Positions 1 through 15,373 are shown, counted from the stretch's first letter. The stretch is DNA of 64,000 nt from Montifringilla adamsi (GCA_017590115.1 JAGGNK010006648.1:410452-474451), one strand, 5' to 3'. The notes: a model not told the origin generated them from the letters alone. Made by a program: numbers and translations.

Positions 1-3000
1 GTCTGTAACCAGAATTCTCATCAGCTTCTCTGTCAGGAACAAGCATCTCTGAAATTCTGGGCAGCAAGCTCACCAATAACTGTCCTAACAACTCCTTAAA
101 GCTGTAAGCCTGTAACTCATTACTATAGCTTCAGATGTGAGTAGTCATGCTTTCTGAAATGCTGGTTTAAAGACTGCTAAGCATTTGTCTTTTCTGTCTG
201 AGGGCTTTCAACCACAGAGCTGAAAAGTTTTGTTGTGGAAAGTACACCCCTAGCTGACTCTTGTGTTTTAATAATTGGTAAGAATATTCAATGGGAAAGA
301 TTCTTGATTACAAAAAAAAAACTCTCTGAGGAAAATGTCACAAAAAGAGATCGTCACCATCACTGCAGAAATGACTACCTCAATTTGGGACTGCATTAGT
401 CTTAGGTAGAGTTTATCATTTTATCCCCATCTTCGGGGAAACTTGAAACCTTCATAATCTCCAGGGCACATATGCAGGGACGTTCCTTTTTGTGTTTTAA
501 CAGGACTGTAGATTTACACACATTCTTACAGGCAATGACAGTGCCACTATTAGTGGGTCTGAGTTATGTATAAAACAAACAGCATTCTTCATTTCTTCTT
601 TTAAGGAATAAATAGGCAAACAGAAGCACTTCCCCATATTCTGCCTTTCCTCCTATATCCCCTACAATTAATCTTCATCTTTCAAACATTCCACATTTAT
701 CTGTGTCATGATAATTACCACGGAAAACTGAGGGATAATTCATGGCTTGAAGAAACTGCTGAAAGAGGTTCAACAGCCCTTGCTGTCTTCTTCAGGAATT
801 CTCACTTCCCACTTGCATTCACTGAACTGCAGTAAATTCTCACCCTTGGGCCTCCATTCTTTCTAACCCCTCCAACTTATCTAAGGTTTTCTAAAGTTCA
901 AAACCCAAATATCCTAATGTGTCTCACAAAAAAAAAAAAATCATGTGGAGGAGGCATCCTTAAAAATCTCAATAATAAATGTTAATGTTCAAATGGAATG
1001 ATCACTAGAAATGTGCAAAACTTACAACTCTTCTTTTTTAGAGCATTTCTGACTACTGTTAGTACCATTCAAGTGAATGGAAGGAAAACATTTTAAATGC
1101 CAAGAAAGTTCCTAATTTTCTCCAAAGCTATGGGAAATGTTTTCAGCATCCAGTTTAAATTATGCCTTAGGGAATAATTGAAGGATTAGCTACAATTTTT
1201 AAGGGAACTTATTATTTTCTGGTTTTTTTCTTAATACATATATAAGGGCTATTTCCCATGTGCCATTGCAGAAAAAGATTTTTTTCCTTCCCTTATTTTC
1301 TCACTGGAAAAACTGTATTTGTCTACCTCAGTTTATGGGGAAGATGCATTTACTTGTGGAGGCATTAAAAGTTAAAAGAAAGTGTAAAATAATTAGGGAA
1401 GGAAAGTATGTTACCTATTAACCTTTGCTGTGGTTTTGTTTTGTTTAAATTCTCGACAGACTGCTGGAAGGAGCATGTTTTCAGAAAAGACATCTTTCTG
1501 TTTCAGTTCTATACTCATTTCAAGTGTTTTGCAGTATAAAAAGGAAAAAGAAGAAAAAAAATGGAAAAAAGGAGCAATAGAAACTTGGACCAAACATTTG
1601 CAATGTTTGTATTTTCCTTTATTATTCTTAAAACACATAATAAAGATGATGGCGATTATGATGCTGATTATGATAATACCACCAGGATTTATGATAATGT
1701 CACCAGGATTTCCCACTTTTTTCCTTAGTGCAGATGACATCTATTAGCCACTCAGGGCATGGAAAAACTACTGACTTTTGGGAAGAGAGTTTTCTTCACG
1801 TTTTACCCTATTTCCCAGCTGTATCTTTTACAGACACAGTGGACATTTAAAAAATGTCCAGTTTGTGTGGAGGTGGAAATATTGCGGTCGCTACTCTGAA
1901 AAGTCATCATGTAGCTGCTCTGGTCGCTGGGATATAAACACGAAAACGTGCACTTGCTATGGAAAATGAGCAGTGATAAGAGAGCACACAGCTGTCAGCA
2001 GGACCTTGGAGGAAGGGCAGCAGCTTCTGTGATTTCATTTCCTTGCTCTATGGAAATGGCCAGCGAAAGCAGAGAAGTAAATGAGTTGAATCAGTGCTCC
2101 TGACCTGCCACTGCAGGCGGAAAGGAGCAGCCTGGTCCTGGGGAAGGTTTCTCTGCAGGCAGCTGGGCAGAGCTCACAGCATGGCCTGGGTGGTGTAAAA
2201 GGACAGCAGCCAATGGCTCCATGGAGCTCCCCGAGACACCTTCGTTCCCTGAGAACAAAACTGGCCAGCTCCTGTGAGCTAAGTGGAAACAGGCTCGGCT
2301 GACTGGCTTTTCAATCATGCCCAGCCCCAGAGCTGTGACACACAAGGAACAGAATCAAGGTTACAGATGTAAGCAGCAGTGAGGCTTTTAACACCCTGGG
2401 CAGTTGTTGTTTCCTGCTCGCTCTAACATGCCTCTCCAGCAGGCCTCCACCTGAATTGACCACTTAACAGCACCACAGGTTTCAAGCTGAGGCAGCCCTA
2501 CCTGGGTGCAATGAATTAGATACTTGCAATTTGTGCCTCCTTCTCTTTATCAGAGCAGCTGGTAACACAACAGGCTAATAAAAGACACAGCACAGCTTTC
2601 TAAAATGGGGCTGGGATGTGCGGGGGTGCTGTCAGGGCTTAGAGACAATCACTGCTTGCAATAGAGCTGCATGCACATCAGCCCTGGGCAGCTGAGTGCC
2701 AACAGCTCACACACAGGACAGTCCATCTGCCCTGGTGCCCAGCGAGGAGCTGCCCAGGCAGCCAAGAGGAAGCACATGCTAACAACCATCCCTCAGCAGT
2801 CAGGGCTGGGCTGTCACGGTTATTGTCACCTAAAGCACGGAAGACCAGGAAAGCAAACTCTCTTCCTTCCAGATTACTTAGGGCCATACCAAACAGAAAG
2901 GTCAGCATTCACCTTTCTTCTCTGGCTGTCTCAGTGAAACATAACAAGGCTCAGACCTCACATCCTGCTCAGCAAGCCCCTTCTGGATAGCTCACATTTT

Positions 3001-3778
3001 AACAGGGGACAGACACCCTCTTCTGCAATTGTCACATACAAACTTGACCTTCTCAACATTTCTGGCAATTCAGTCTGAGCACATAAACCATTTCCCCACA
3101 TCAAATCCGAGTGGAAATAAATGTCAAGAGGTTCATTAGGGTGATCTTGGAGCTCTTCCTATGGAAAGGAAAATACAGCTTTTCTCAAGCAAGTATTCAA
3201 CCATTTTCTCTTTCTCGTTAGCTCCGGCCTCTTCAAATCAGGCCTGAATTAATCAAGGAGCAAAGTCTATTCAGCTGGCACCATTTTACCTGAGAAGATG
3301 CCAGCTGGCTTTATAGCTTCCTCTTGGTGGACAACTCCACATCACCACCTCTAGGAGAGGTGGAGCTGCTGCTCTGATAACTCTAAGGCCACCTTTTCCC
3401 AAGGCCACCACCACACCAGCAACTGCTTACTGGTCAGCATTTGTAACCATAAACAATTCCTGCTCAGGTAAACATTCTCTGCACACTCCTAAGTCTAAGG
3501 GTCTTTCAGATTTGAATGACAACAGCATAAACCAGAGGTAGAAATAAGACACATGATATTTAAAAAGTTATTGTTTCTTTATTCTTTAAATAGAATTGCT
3601 CCAGACGTCACAGAGCTTCAACAATAATGAATGTTTACACAACATTTCCTGGGAAGCGCCTTTTCCTCTCCAGCTTACTACAGTTCAGTGACTGATCTCA
3701 GGCTTTTTTAGGCTATTCAAAGAGGAAATAGCTGACTTGGGGGGGCTTGTGCGATATACTAAGCGATATCCATCATAC
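1..3778 (-). other. TEAD4: TEAD4 intron after the TEA-domain exon (continues off window)
   Basis: AT-rich intron DNA. The next TEAD4 exon is not seen, and a very short alternative exon would be invisible by eye. Around 1,676-1,712 the phrase ACCAGGATTT is repeated about 20 bases apart. I recognise no gene, RNA or clear transposon. Confidence 0.7.
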
Positions 3779-3841
3779 CTTGAGCTTGGCTTGGATCTCT
3801 CTAGCTTTCCGCCTTGCCAGGACCTGGATGTGACTAGATAC
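3779..3841 (-). CDS. TEAD4: TEAD4 coding exon, end of TEA domain (recognition helix)
   Basis: These 63 bases form exactly 21 codons in phase 0, reading VSSHIQVLARRKAREIQAK followed by LK. The acceptor is TGCAG and the donor is AAG|GTATGA. This is the third helix of the TEA domain, which contacts DNA and carries the basic nuclear-localisation stretch (RRKAR). The block RRKAREIQAKLK distinguishes TEAD4 from its paralogues. Confidence 0.96.
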
Positions 3842-4616
<775 letters not shown>

Positions 4617-4707
4617 CTACAGAGATCAGCAGCAGGATGATACTGTCACGCTCCTTTCTTAGAAAGGAACTTAGTAGTGCAAAAGGTAGAAGTCTGAGTT
4701 TTAGGAG

Positions 4708-5397
4708 CAGTCTCCTATAACATCCTCATAGACAAACTGACAAAGTTTGGGCTAGATAGTTGGACAAGGTGGCTTGGTGAAAATTGGTTGAACAGATGGA
4801 TGAGGTCCCAGCTGACAATGAGCTGACAGTGAGGCAGCAATGCACCCTTATGGCAAATCCCAGTTGCCAACAGGTCAAGGGAAGTGATCCTTCAACTCCA
4901 CTCAGCACAGCTGAGGCAACTTGTGGAGTACTGAGTACAGTTCAGATCTCCTCAGCATGAGAAAGGTGTGAACACACTGGAGCAAGTCCAGCAAGAAGTC
5001 AGCAAAAATTATTAAGAAACTGGAACATCTGTCCTGTGAAGAGAGGCTGAAAGAGCTGGATCTGTTCAGTCTAGAGAGGACTCAGGGGCAGTTTTTAATC
5101 AATAATAATAAAATAAATACCTAATGGGAGGCAATGAAGGGAAAAAGGGAGCTACCCTCCTCTCAATAGCACCCAGTGATAGAATGAGGAACAACTGACA
5201 CAAATTAACACACGATATTCTGTCTTAAAAAAATTAAAACAACCCCAAGTGATTAAACATTGGCACAGGCTGCCCAGAGAGGCTGTAGACTCCATCCTTG
5301 GAGGATAGTAACAACCTACTGGACACTGGTTGAGCAGCAGAGCCAGACTAGGCAGCCTGAAGATCCCTTCCAACCAAAAGGAGCCTGTCGTTTTGTG
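4708..5397 (+). mobile_element. CR1 LINE, 5'-truncated 3' portion with internal deletion
   Basis: The segment starts in the late reverse-transcriptase region (GACAAACTGACAAAGTTTGG, GGGCTAGAT). It passes CACTCAGCACAGCTGAGGC, GAGAGGCTGAAAGAGCTGGA and GGCACAGGCTGCCCAGAGAG, and ends with GATCCCTTCCAACC. These are successive landmarks of the avian CR1 3' end in the right order. Some consensus between the first two landmarks is missing, and no frame is open. Confidence 0.85.
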
Positions 5398-7298
5398 TAA
5401 CTGAGTCCAAGAAAATAAACAACAATGGGGAAGCACAAGGAAACAGCTACACAGAATTTATCAGTGTGATATGATACAGTGAATTACAAGTGCTTTCAGG
5501 CTCCTGCAGGCAGACTATCCAGCTTTATTACACTGACTCCCAACATATCACATCTAAGCAGTCACACAGATTTTATTGTCTTTCTGGAGACGGAGAATTA
5601 AGAGCAGAAACAGAAAGGCAGAAGTTACACGTCTGAACTCAAGGCTGGTTCAAAGCAGAAAACACGACAGAGAAAGAGCAGGCTCTGCAAAATAACACAT
5701 TTGTGGTGACCACAGTAGTATCAAGACAGTACTGCAATAAAAAGTTGGGAGTAAGAGCTGCGAGGCTGTGAGACATCTTGACATGGCTGCAAGTGTTTGC
5801 AGAATGAAGCAGGAATGAACCAGGAAACAAAGCCACAGCTCTTGGGACATTTTTTTATAACAAAATTATAAAACCCCAGTATTGTCTGTGGAAAGTTTGT
5901 GGGCAAAGAACTTGTATATTAGGACATCACAGACATGAAAAGGCAAGCAGTGAAATCAGTATTAAACTATCAGAATTAACTATTCCAGTAGTTATGTATC
6001 CTAAGATAAAGCAGTAACTTTTTTTCTATTTTAAACTCTTATTTCACACAACCCTGAAATAAAGTGAATGCAAGGAAAGACTGCTGAAATTGACCACTCA
6101 ATCCGTTAGGGAAGGACTGGCAAATCCCTTAATTCCACCTGTTTCTGAAACAGAACAATGCAAATGTCCATGACTGCAGTTAGGCCAGGTTCATGAAACA
6201 CAACCAGTGCACACATTGGAATGGGAAAGTGTTTTACATATACAGATCTTAATCTTTCCCTAATGGTGTCATTGTAGCAGCTCCTCTTATTCCCCTGGGA
6301 GAAGAAACAGGCCTGTAGCTGAGAAAGCAGCTCCAGCTCCTGTAAACACAAATTAGGAACTGCATCTGTGCCAGAAACTCAATGCCCTGCCATGTAAGCA
6401 TTGACCTCTTCAGTTCCCACAGTTTCAGCCTGAGCACAGTGACTGCCTATGAGAGTTTGGTGGGAGCAGATGCAGCTCTGCCACCTTCCACCGGGCTGCT
6501 CTTCCAACCCACGTAAACCATTTTCACAAAGCCAAGACCAATTATAGCAACACACATCCACACCACCTTCCTCTAGTGCCAACAATAACATTTATGGCTT
6601 CTCAAAGCTTCCATCTGTTTAGACATGGATCCAAGCTGAAAGGGAAGAAACAAGTGAAGTGATTCTTCTCAGACAGATGCCGACATATAAGAAATTTCAG
6701 AAGGACTGTTTGACACACATCAGAAATGGGAAATGTGCTGAACAAAACAAGGCACTCAAACCCTATTATCTATAAAGTAAGAAGAAGGAAAATTTTTGCT
6801 TCAACAAGAGGACCCTTTGAGAGGCAAGGTGAATGAGTTAATGGAAAAGAGAGGAAAAACTAGCCTTGAGAAGAAGCAGATGTGGAGAATTTCAGACAAA
6901 GTTCTAAAGGGCATGTATCAGGCTATACTGACAATTTGAACACATGGGAACTCTCCAGATCCTGGCTCAGTTATGGGTCATCCTTGCAAAACTAATTTCA
7001 ATGGATTCTCAACCAGATACAATAAATTTTATGGAGCAAATTCATGCGTATAGTGCATCAAGCAAAGAAATTATGGAGGCTGAACAGTCTGACAGAACAT
7101 TATTCTGCTGTAGCAGTAAGGGGCTGCAGGGGTTATCGGTATGAGAGGATGCCATGAACAGCTCAGTGCAAGTCACAGTCAATTCCAGCCACCACCAAAC
7201 TGGATGAAAAAACAATCAGTCCATCAAATCCTCAACCAGAGGAGCATAAGCTACCTTTGCTCGAATGTATTTTGGAAAGAGCAAGAGCCAGTAGGTAC

Positions 7299-7346
7299 AG
7301 GAGACACACGAGGAGACACAAGAGGAACCGCAAAAGGAGACATGAG
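7299..7346 (+). repeat. 12-bp tandem repeat, four units
   Basis: Four adjacent 12-base units, AGGAGACACACG, AGGAGACACAAG, AGGAACCGCAAA and AGGAGACATGAG, share the core AGGAGACA with increasing divergence. Confidence 0.8.
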
Positions 7347-10300
7347 AATGCACAGAAGAAATACAAAATATGTAAAAAGACGAATATTGAGAAAAGGTGA
7401 CATGTGGTAGGGGACACTCCTGGGGATGTGGCTGGAAAAGTCATCTTGGAAAAAGTTGTTCCATGACAGAAGAACACTTTGAGGCAACTGCAGCACCCAT
7501 GCGAGAGCAGAGACAACCCTGAAAGGACTGCAGCCCACTGAAAACACATGCAGAGATGAGAAACAGCAAGAAACAAGGAGCACCAGAGGGGAAACAAAAC
7601 AAAACAAACCCAAAAAAAGCAGGAACTGGCAGAAAGAAACCTTTACACAGTAATGCCAATCTTCTGCGTCACCCAGCACCTGATCAAAGGAATTAAGAGG
7701 GACTGAGTGTTAGAGAGAACAAAAGAAGGGAAACAGAGTAGGAAGCAGGGAGGAGAGACAACAAACTGTAGTCAGGCCTGGGAAACTGGGAGGTATTTCC
7801 ATAAGTGTGCATTTAACTGTTTGACTTTGACAACAAAGTCAAAACAGCAGCAGCAAAAATTGCTAGGTTCTCTCAGGCCATGTACTTCACCAAAAAAGAC
7901 TAGTGGGAAGGGAAATTGTTGTACAAATTGCACATATTGGACACCAGGACAGAAATTCCCTAGAAAGAAACTCTATACAGAGAGCATTTAATTCTGGATC
8001 ATCAAAATTTCCAGTTTTAGAATTCAGTTCCCACTTGCTAATATCTCTCATACACTCTTCATACTCCAGAAGTATGTCCTCACAGTCAGGTTAAAACAGA
8101 AAAGTGGCAGGTTATATTAAGCTAATAAAGATACTGGTAGCACAAAAAAGAAAAAAACAGAAAAAAAAAAACCAAACCAAACACAAAAACCCACCAACAA
8201 ACAGACCACTCTACAAAGACATTCATCACAGAGATTACTAAATATAGAACTATGTAAATTGCCAAGCCCAGTAAACTGCAGCAAGGCAGTATTAAATTAC
8301 CATGAATCAAAACTACAAGAGAAGCAAGTCCTAAATGTCTTTTGTGTTTCTTATCAGTAGTTAGATGTAAGCAGGTGTTATGTGGCTGGAAGTCTGTAGG
8401 CTCACAGGCTCTGGAAGGCACCTTCTTTGTTTCACAACCCTGGCTGCAGGGTCAGCAAAGACCAGCACTCCCCACTTGGCTGGAACAGGCAGAGCTGTCA
8501 TAAACCGTCAGATGGTTCATTTTTTAGAGCCTGTAAAGTGTCCCTCAGTAATCTGATCATATGTTGTGTTCTTAGAATAACTCCCGCTGAGGTCTGCCGT
8601 GGTCACCAGAACCTGCCAACAGTTGTGACTCCTCTGTCGAAACCGCGCATTGGGTTTCACGGAGCTCCAGCCAACATTCCAACCGTGGCACAGCACCTCT
8701 ATCCTCCATGGAGCCTTCCCCTGGGAAGCATGGCACCAAAAAAAAAGCAGTCAAGAGATACTGCCTTAGGTTCTTTACCTCTCATTCTTAACAGATACAT
8801 TTCCAAGGGCAGCAATCTGGCTCCCATTCCATCTTACACTAAATTGCAAAATTTTGCATTCAATAGTGATGCAGGAAGGAATAGCTAAGAGAAGTGAATA
8901 AGGAGGCTTTTGGATTCTCCATTCTACACCTCTGTACCTTTGAATATAACTGCAGAGAAGTGTCTTCCTGTAAGGAGCAGAGAGGGATAATCAAAGGGAA
9001 TTCCCATCACCATAGAAAGCATTTTCCATAGAAAGCTTCAGGCCGACTTTCAGTTAGTAAAGGTATATTAATTTTTCTGCCTCTTGTAAGCAATATCTCT
9101 TTAGGACTTACACTTCCTCACACACCTGTTGTCAAAGAAACTGAGATCAAAGAATTCAGTTATCAAAATCCTTTCAGTGGGAAATGGCATGGAAGTGTTT
9201 CTTAGCAGATTCAGTATCTTTCTGCACTTACAACTACCTGTAAGTAGTTCTGTAAGAGAAGCAACTATCCAGCTGTATCCAGTGAAAGGTTTATCAAAGC
9301 AAGGTCAAGAAAGCCATCTCAACTCTCATTTCAATCTCTTTGTGTCACTTACTGAGATCTCCTGGGACATGACTATCTCCTTGAAGTTATTTAATTAACT
9401 GTCGGTTATAATCAGCATAAACAGAATGAACTGTGTGCATCAGACAAATAAATCTAGACTAAAGAGGGAAGGTAAGGACATCTCATCTGTCCACCAAATG
9501 TCAGTGTTTCTCTGTGCATACAAAGCAAAACTGACTGCCAACCAAGTCTTACCAGACAGACACTTTTTAGACAAAAGCAGTGTGGTTGCATGACCACACA
9601 GGACTAAGTGCCACTGGGGTCTGCCCCATCCACAGCTCCCTGCACAGCCTTACTTCCCATCTCTCATTCCATTGCTTCCTCCTCCCAGCTATGCTAAATG
9701 TCTTCCTAGACATCAGCTGTTCCAGAAATGGGGCTACATATGTCAGAAACCACATTTTTGTCTTTGAGATGGTTATCAAGATGCACAGACACCCAACTTT
9801 TACTAATATAATACAGTTTTAATGCTACTTTTATTAAGACTTCCTTTTCATCACAAACTGTGTTTTTTCACCAGAGCCTTGGTGAGAAGATTTTGTTTGG
9901 TTCCTCTACTCAGGAGGCAATGTTGGAACTTAATACACCACTATGACCATCACACAGCAATCATTTCCCATGACCATGGAAAACCATATTGCATTTTATG
10001 GCACTGACCCATCCCATGAAGACATCTTTGACCCCACCAGAGCAGAACTTCAGTGCTCAATAGTCAGGTTCGAGTTTCCACAGCAGTTACTCGCACCAAT
10101 GAGTTTTATATTCAGCTGGGAGAAGAAAATTTCCTCATTCTGATTGTTAATTCCCTGCTTGAATTTTCTCAGGATGAACCTTCCACACAAAGATTCTCTG
10201 AGCTCTTGCACTCCCTACAGTAAGGGGATTTTGAGATAAAGAACCAAAGGATAGGCCAGTATTTCTGAAAAACATCAAAACAGCCAAAGCCTGAAAACAC

Positions 10301-13300
10301 AATGTTGAAGTGATTAACACCATCACAGTCAGATCTTTCTCAAAATACCACTTTTCATCATTTGACTGTCCTTCCTCTTCTGAAATGACAAATTCAAAGT
10401 TTTCTTTGCTGGGCAGAATGTGCCAGTCAAACCCCTCACATGGCAGTCGGGTGATTCATGTGTCCAAGGTCATAAAACTCAGTTGTCTCATTTACTAACT
10501 GGTCTAAACACTGAAACCCTCTCTTGTGTAATAGGTCTTCTGCTGGAAAGGTGTTTAGCCCTCTCCTTTGCCACAGCACAGCCTAAATTCACAGCCAGAA
10601 ACACAAACAATGCTACCACCATTTAGAAACTGCTGTTTCTTGATGGTCGGTTTAGAGATGCTTCACACAAGGTGTATGGCGGGGGGATAATAGTTACAGA
10701 CCCTGTAGTTTTGGGGAAGCTTCTTACTGGTTCCAAACAAGTACTGGAGATAAATGAAAAGTCAGTTACCATGCGTGTAGTTAGAACAAAGTGAAGAGGT
10801 TTCCCTGTCCTTAGCTGCTCCTGCAACATTCCATCAACTCCTGTGTGCAGCTGTACCAATTAAATTGATGGGAAAAGGGGAGGAGGGGACAGGGGAGGAA
10901 AGACTGACATGCACCACTCTAATTACCAATAATGAAAAAAATTAAACTCCCCATCCTCATATGGATTTTGTTGGTTTTGATTTGGTTTTGCCCCCATCAG
11001 CCTATTTTTAAATGGACTGGTGAACTAGTTCATTTTGTGGTCACATTAACGGCGGCAGTGGCAGAGCAAAGAGAACAGAGGAAGAATCGGTGCAGAACTT
11101 CTTAAACCAGTTTTGCCAGCAGAGAAACTGTAGCCTGGAACTGTGCTCCACCTAACCCTCACACACAAACAGGCTGGTAAGAAAATGGGCAAGGCACTTC
11201 CTGCCCTTGCATCATTTGTCTAAAGGCTAAACAGCGTTAAACTGCCTTCTAATTACTGCCCCGAGGGCATGTGGAGTTATTCCTTGTAAAGGTGAGCATT
11301 TTCTAAGGTACAACAAGGTATGCCGGCAGAAGTCCCTCCCCATCAGCCTAATGGGAAGCTCGAGGCTATGCAGCTCTTCACCACACCTCAGTCTTTAATA
11401 GTGCTTTTCAGTGCATAAATTGAATGTCCTCATCAGCTGTGTTTTGCCACATTATCGCCTCAGGCCACAGAAATGTAAGTTAATCCATCCAATAAGTACC
11501 CTTCCACATACTCGTTAAGGACTGCAAAAGGAGCAGAGCTGGGACTTGTTCTGGTACTTCCCAGGGTTAAGACTGATAAGAATCCTACAGAAAGTGGTTA
11601 GATTCAGTTTGGCTGGGGAATCCCACAATTATACCAAAGCAGCTGCATATAGTAACATGAGTCCTTCATATGCCAGGCAGTGTATCAGGTAACACCTGAA
11701 AGAGGCAATAACAATCCTACATGGAAAGGCATGTCAAACCAACAGATTTCAGCCTCTTGGGACACCTGAGAAGGACCTTATTGAGGCACTAGGACACTTT
11801 ACTCACCAAGGCCCGGGTTCAGAGAAACTTGACAATTGAGGGTAGCACTGAAACCCGTGTTTAACTGCAACATCATTTTCCAGTTACCATCAGTCCAAGC
11901 TCTACATTACAGACCTGGACATTGCTAAATTCTTCCTTAGATCAATAAATGTCTGCTCATTTCGGTATCTTCTAATAATTGTGGGGCATCTGAAAGCAAT
12001 TCTCAGTGATGTTGTCTTAAGGGATAGCAAAAACTTAAGCCTTTCTACTGATTTTGTGGTCAGCACCAAGAGTACAGAGTTTTTGGCAGATTTCTGCCCC
12101 AAGTGCTCATCTTGTGCATGCTCTCCGATGACAGGCTGACTGTTTTTAACACTGACCAAGCACTCAAAGCTTCAACTACAACAGAAATTAGAGTCAAAAG
12201 GGGTCTGTGGCATCTGTGCAGCCAGGTGCTGCACGACCAGCAGTTCTCAGGGCAGCTGCTCTGGTCTGGCTCAGTCCTGTGAGGAGCCATGACTGCTTCA
12301 CTTAGCACCTAAGACTCACACCAAGACCCAGTCCCAGACTGAGAATTACACAGCAGCCTCAAGGAGAGCAAAAGAACCCATTTTCTTTTCTGTTCTTGCA
12401 TTATATGAATAAATGAATACTGATTTTTTAAATTGAATGGTCGCCACCACTCAACTTCAGTTTATAGCATCATGATTTACAGTGCATCCATTGCTTGTGA
12501 TCACTTTAAGCCATTAAGTTATAGAATCAGCATAAACAAATGCCTGGACTCTCATGAAAAATGTGATTGCCTTTCCCCTTCCCTCCCTCTCACCAGACTG
12601 TTCCCTGGGTCAGTTCAACTCTAATCTGGCAGAAATCTGTCCAGCTCATTTTGCCAACCTAGGTTGCTATCAGTTTAGCAATCTAACATGTATCCACAAG
12701 GAGTCTACTAGAAACTGAAGTTTGCCTAAAGAACAAGAGCACAAAACTGGAAGCAGAGCAGGGGAGCAAGGAAACAAGAGTGGCAACTCCTTCTTTTCTT
12801 CTGCTGTGAGCTGTAAGGTCATCTCACCATTTCTGAAGGAAATATACTCTTGGTCTCAACACAACAGTTCTGCACCATCCCAACGTTATAAAAAATAGTT
12901 GTTAAAGATGTCATACTCTGTAACAGGTGAAAAGAGAATGTGAACAGAAAAACCTAGCAGAACCACAAATTAAATAATGGCATAGTCACCCAGGGACTGG
13001 TCTGGGTAATAGGTGAATTCTGCCAAGATCATGAAAATTCCTTCCAGTGGCTTGTGATATTCCCTGTTCTTTCCCACGCTGCTCTCTTTCTTCTAACATT
13101 AGCACAATTCTGGTCCAGATTCTTTAAGTACCTGCTCCCTGAGTTTACAGTGTAATTCTGATAGATAACTGGGCAACAATGATTCAGTCAGGAGAACAGA
13201 AACATGAGGACAACAAAACTATTTAAGCTGCAGAGATACCTGAAAATGCACATGGATCCAGAAGGGAATTTGCACAAATCTAGGTGCTTCAGCTACCTTC

Positions 13301-13394
13301 TATATGAAAACTTCTATATCTAGATTTCTCAAATCACTTTCCCATAACTTTACCCATAAAGGATCAGACTAAAAATGAACATCACAAGTACAGC

Positions 13395-13462
13395 TGGCTT
13401 TGCCTCTGGGCCCAGGAGCAGATGAAATGATTTTTGAAGGTCTTTCCCATCACCACTTTCTA
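13395..13462 (+). mobile_element. CR1 LINE terminal fragment
   Basis: The phrase order GCCCAGGAGCAGATGAAATG, GAAGGTCTTTCCCATC, TATCATTCTACAA follows the extreme 3' end of CR1 (a GATGATCT-like stretch, then AGGTCCCTTCCAACC, then CATTCTATGATT). It is short and diverged. Confidence 0.5.
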
Positions 13463-14879
13463 TCATTCTACAACCAAAGCCGATGATGCCGTGTTTATAT
13501 GCAGGAACGCTCCTAATCCCCAGTCAGGGTTGAAAGCAATGCTGAACTGAGTGCCACACGTGCTGCGTGCTTCCCTGCAACACTGCCATGCTTAGGAACC
13601 AGCCTGTGTCTGCAGCACTTGCAGTCAACAGCTTGGGCACTGCTATTGGGTTACCTCAGCAAGCACTGGTTACACTCCTTGCACTCCTGCCCACAGACTC
13701 CTGGAAAAGCATTTGCAACCATTGTACAAATCAAACCCAAGAGGAAAGAGGAGTGATTCTAAAGGCATTTTACACGAGAAGTGTCATTTCCTGTTCAAGA
13801 AGCCAGAGACAGAGCAAGACTCTGGCCGTTTATGTGCATGGAGTGAGACTGAGAACGTGAAGGAGAGTACCCAGAAGACGGGTCACAAGTTCAAGGTGAC
13901 AGCAACGAGCAACAGCTGCTGGCTATGCACCCTTCAGCAGCAGGTGTACCCAGGCCCCAGAGGTTTCAGTCAGCTCTGCCAGTGACCAACAGATTTACAA
14001 GACCATCTGTCTGGGCACGAACTGCACACAGCCTTCCCAGTTTTGCTGCCCAGATCTTCACCACACACAGACAATACAGGGTTTGTTATGGATTAGCTAA
14101 TGAGCAACTGTTTAGACCAAAAGACAGCTCTAGTTCTCCTGTGCTAATTATCTGGATCCTACATGAATGAGAATACTGCTCGTTCTTTTGGCTGTAAAAC
14201 TGGCTTTTTCTGAACAAGCAGCTTCACTTTGGGTACTAGAAAATGGGAAGGTAGTGCTGTCTCACACTGGTTTTGCTTAAGGAATGCCTCTGAAAGAGAC
14301 TTTAAAAGGAAGTTCACCTGATAGGCTTTCATACTTGCACTGAAGAAGGAACAGGAGCTCCTTTTCTCCTAGGCCAGGCGTCCACACAGTCTGCATACTG
14401 ACATTATCAGCTCCCTCTTGTATATGCACACCCTTTCTTGAGAAATGCTGTCATCCTTCTCTACTCAACGTTTGGCTAATTGACAGAAGACAAACTCTGA
14501 GAAAGCACTCCTGGAATTTACCTAGAAGTCTGCTCTTTTTGTTTCAGACATAAGGCAGGGCTCCTGCGTCAATCACTTAAATAAACATGCTCCTGTCACA
14601 AAACCACAGGTAGCATGAATCACAATACTAACAATTTACAAAAAAAATGCAGACATTTACAGCGTAAAGCCACATAATGCCCACTGTTCTCTTGTTTCCT
14701 GTGTAAAACCATAGCACTTCCCATCTGGAATTCTCCTCTCATTCACTAAAACGCAGATACACATGCACACGCAATATTCTCTGGGACTAGTTCTACAAAT
14801 ACAATCCTTATAGTTTTGTCTGATACAATTTTAAAAGCCCCCAACAGCAGCACTTCCATTGTAGCCTTTCAGAGGAGAG

Positions 14880-15235
14880 AGATCCCTCAGCACTGAGCAC
14901 CATGCTGTCCCGAAGCCTTTGCTGATATCCATCCTATATTCTCTCTTTCTCCCCCATTAATCCTAGTCATGCTCACATGTTCCACATAAAATCCCTCTCC
15001 CTCCTAAATGTTAACACCCTTCAAATATTTTTAGACTGTTATTATGTGTCCCCCCACCCTCCACCTTTCAGTCATCACTTAGCCAAGCTATGTATATTTA
15101 GCTACTTTAATCTTTCCTCCTAAATCAGTCCCTTCAACCCCCAGAGCTCAATGTTAAGTCTGGTATGCTTGCTCTTCTCAGAACTCACTCCATGTTTTTG
15201 AGATCTTTCTGGTAACGTGTTTGCACAAACCTGTC
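14880..15235 (-). mobile_element. Old CR1/L3-type LINE fragment, minus orientation
   Basis: The plus strand shows the complement of a CR1/L3-type LINE 3' region: TTATTATGTGTCCCCCC, CACTTAGCCAAGCTA, TTTAATCTTTCCTCCTAAAT, GCTTGCTCTTCTCAGAACTC and GAGATCTTTCTGGTAA. The order matches the antisense of such elements (a 'TCTTTCCTCATA ... GCTCTTCTCTGAACTC' pattern). No coding frame survives. Confidence 0.65.
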
Positions 15236-15373
15236 CAGAAGATAGCTTTACATGCACTGGCTTTAAAGAGAGAAGAAACCCAAGTCACTGGGCACTATTA
15301 ACTTTCATTTTCCATGTCTGGTTTTTGCTCCCAGATTTTGAATTCAATCTGAATTTTTTAAGTATTAATATTT

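Noticed and set aside
1..3770. Search for the next TEAD4 exon (human DQAAKDKALQSM...)
   Set aside because: No minus-strand segment encodes it, so the exon lies before position 1.
11190..11300. CTAATTACTGCCCCGAGGGC region as a conserved enhancer
   Set aside because: It looks like conserved non-coding sequence by feel only. There is no motif arrangement I can defend without an alignment.
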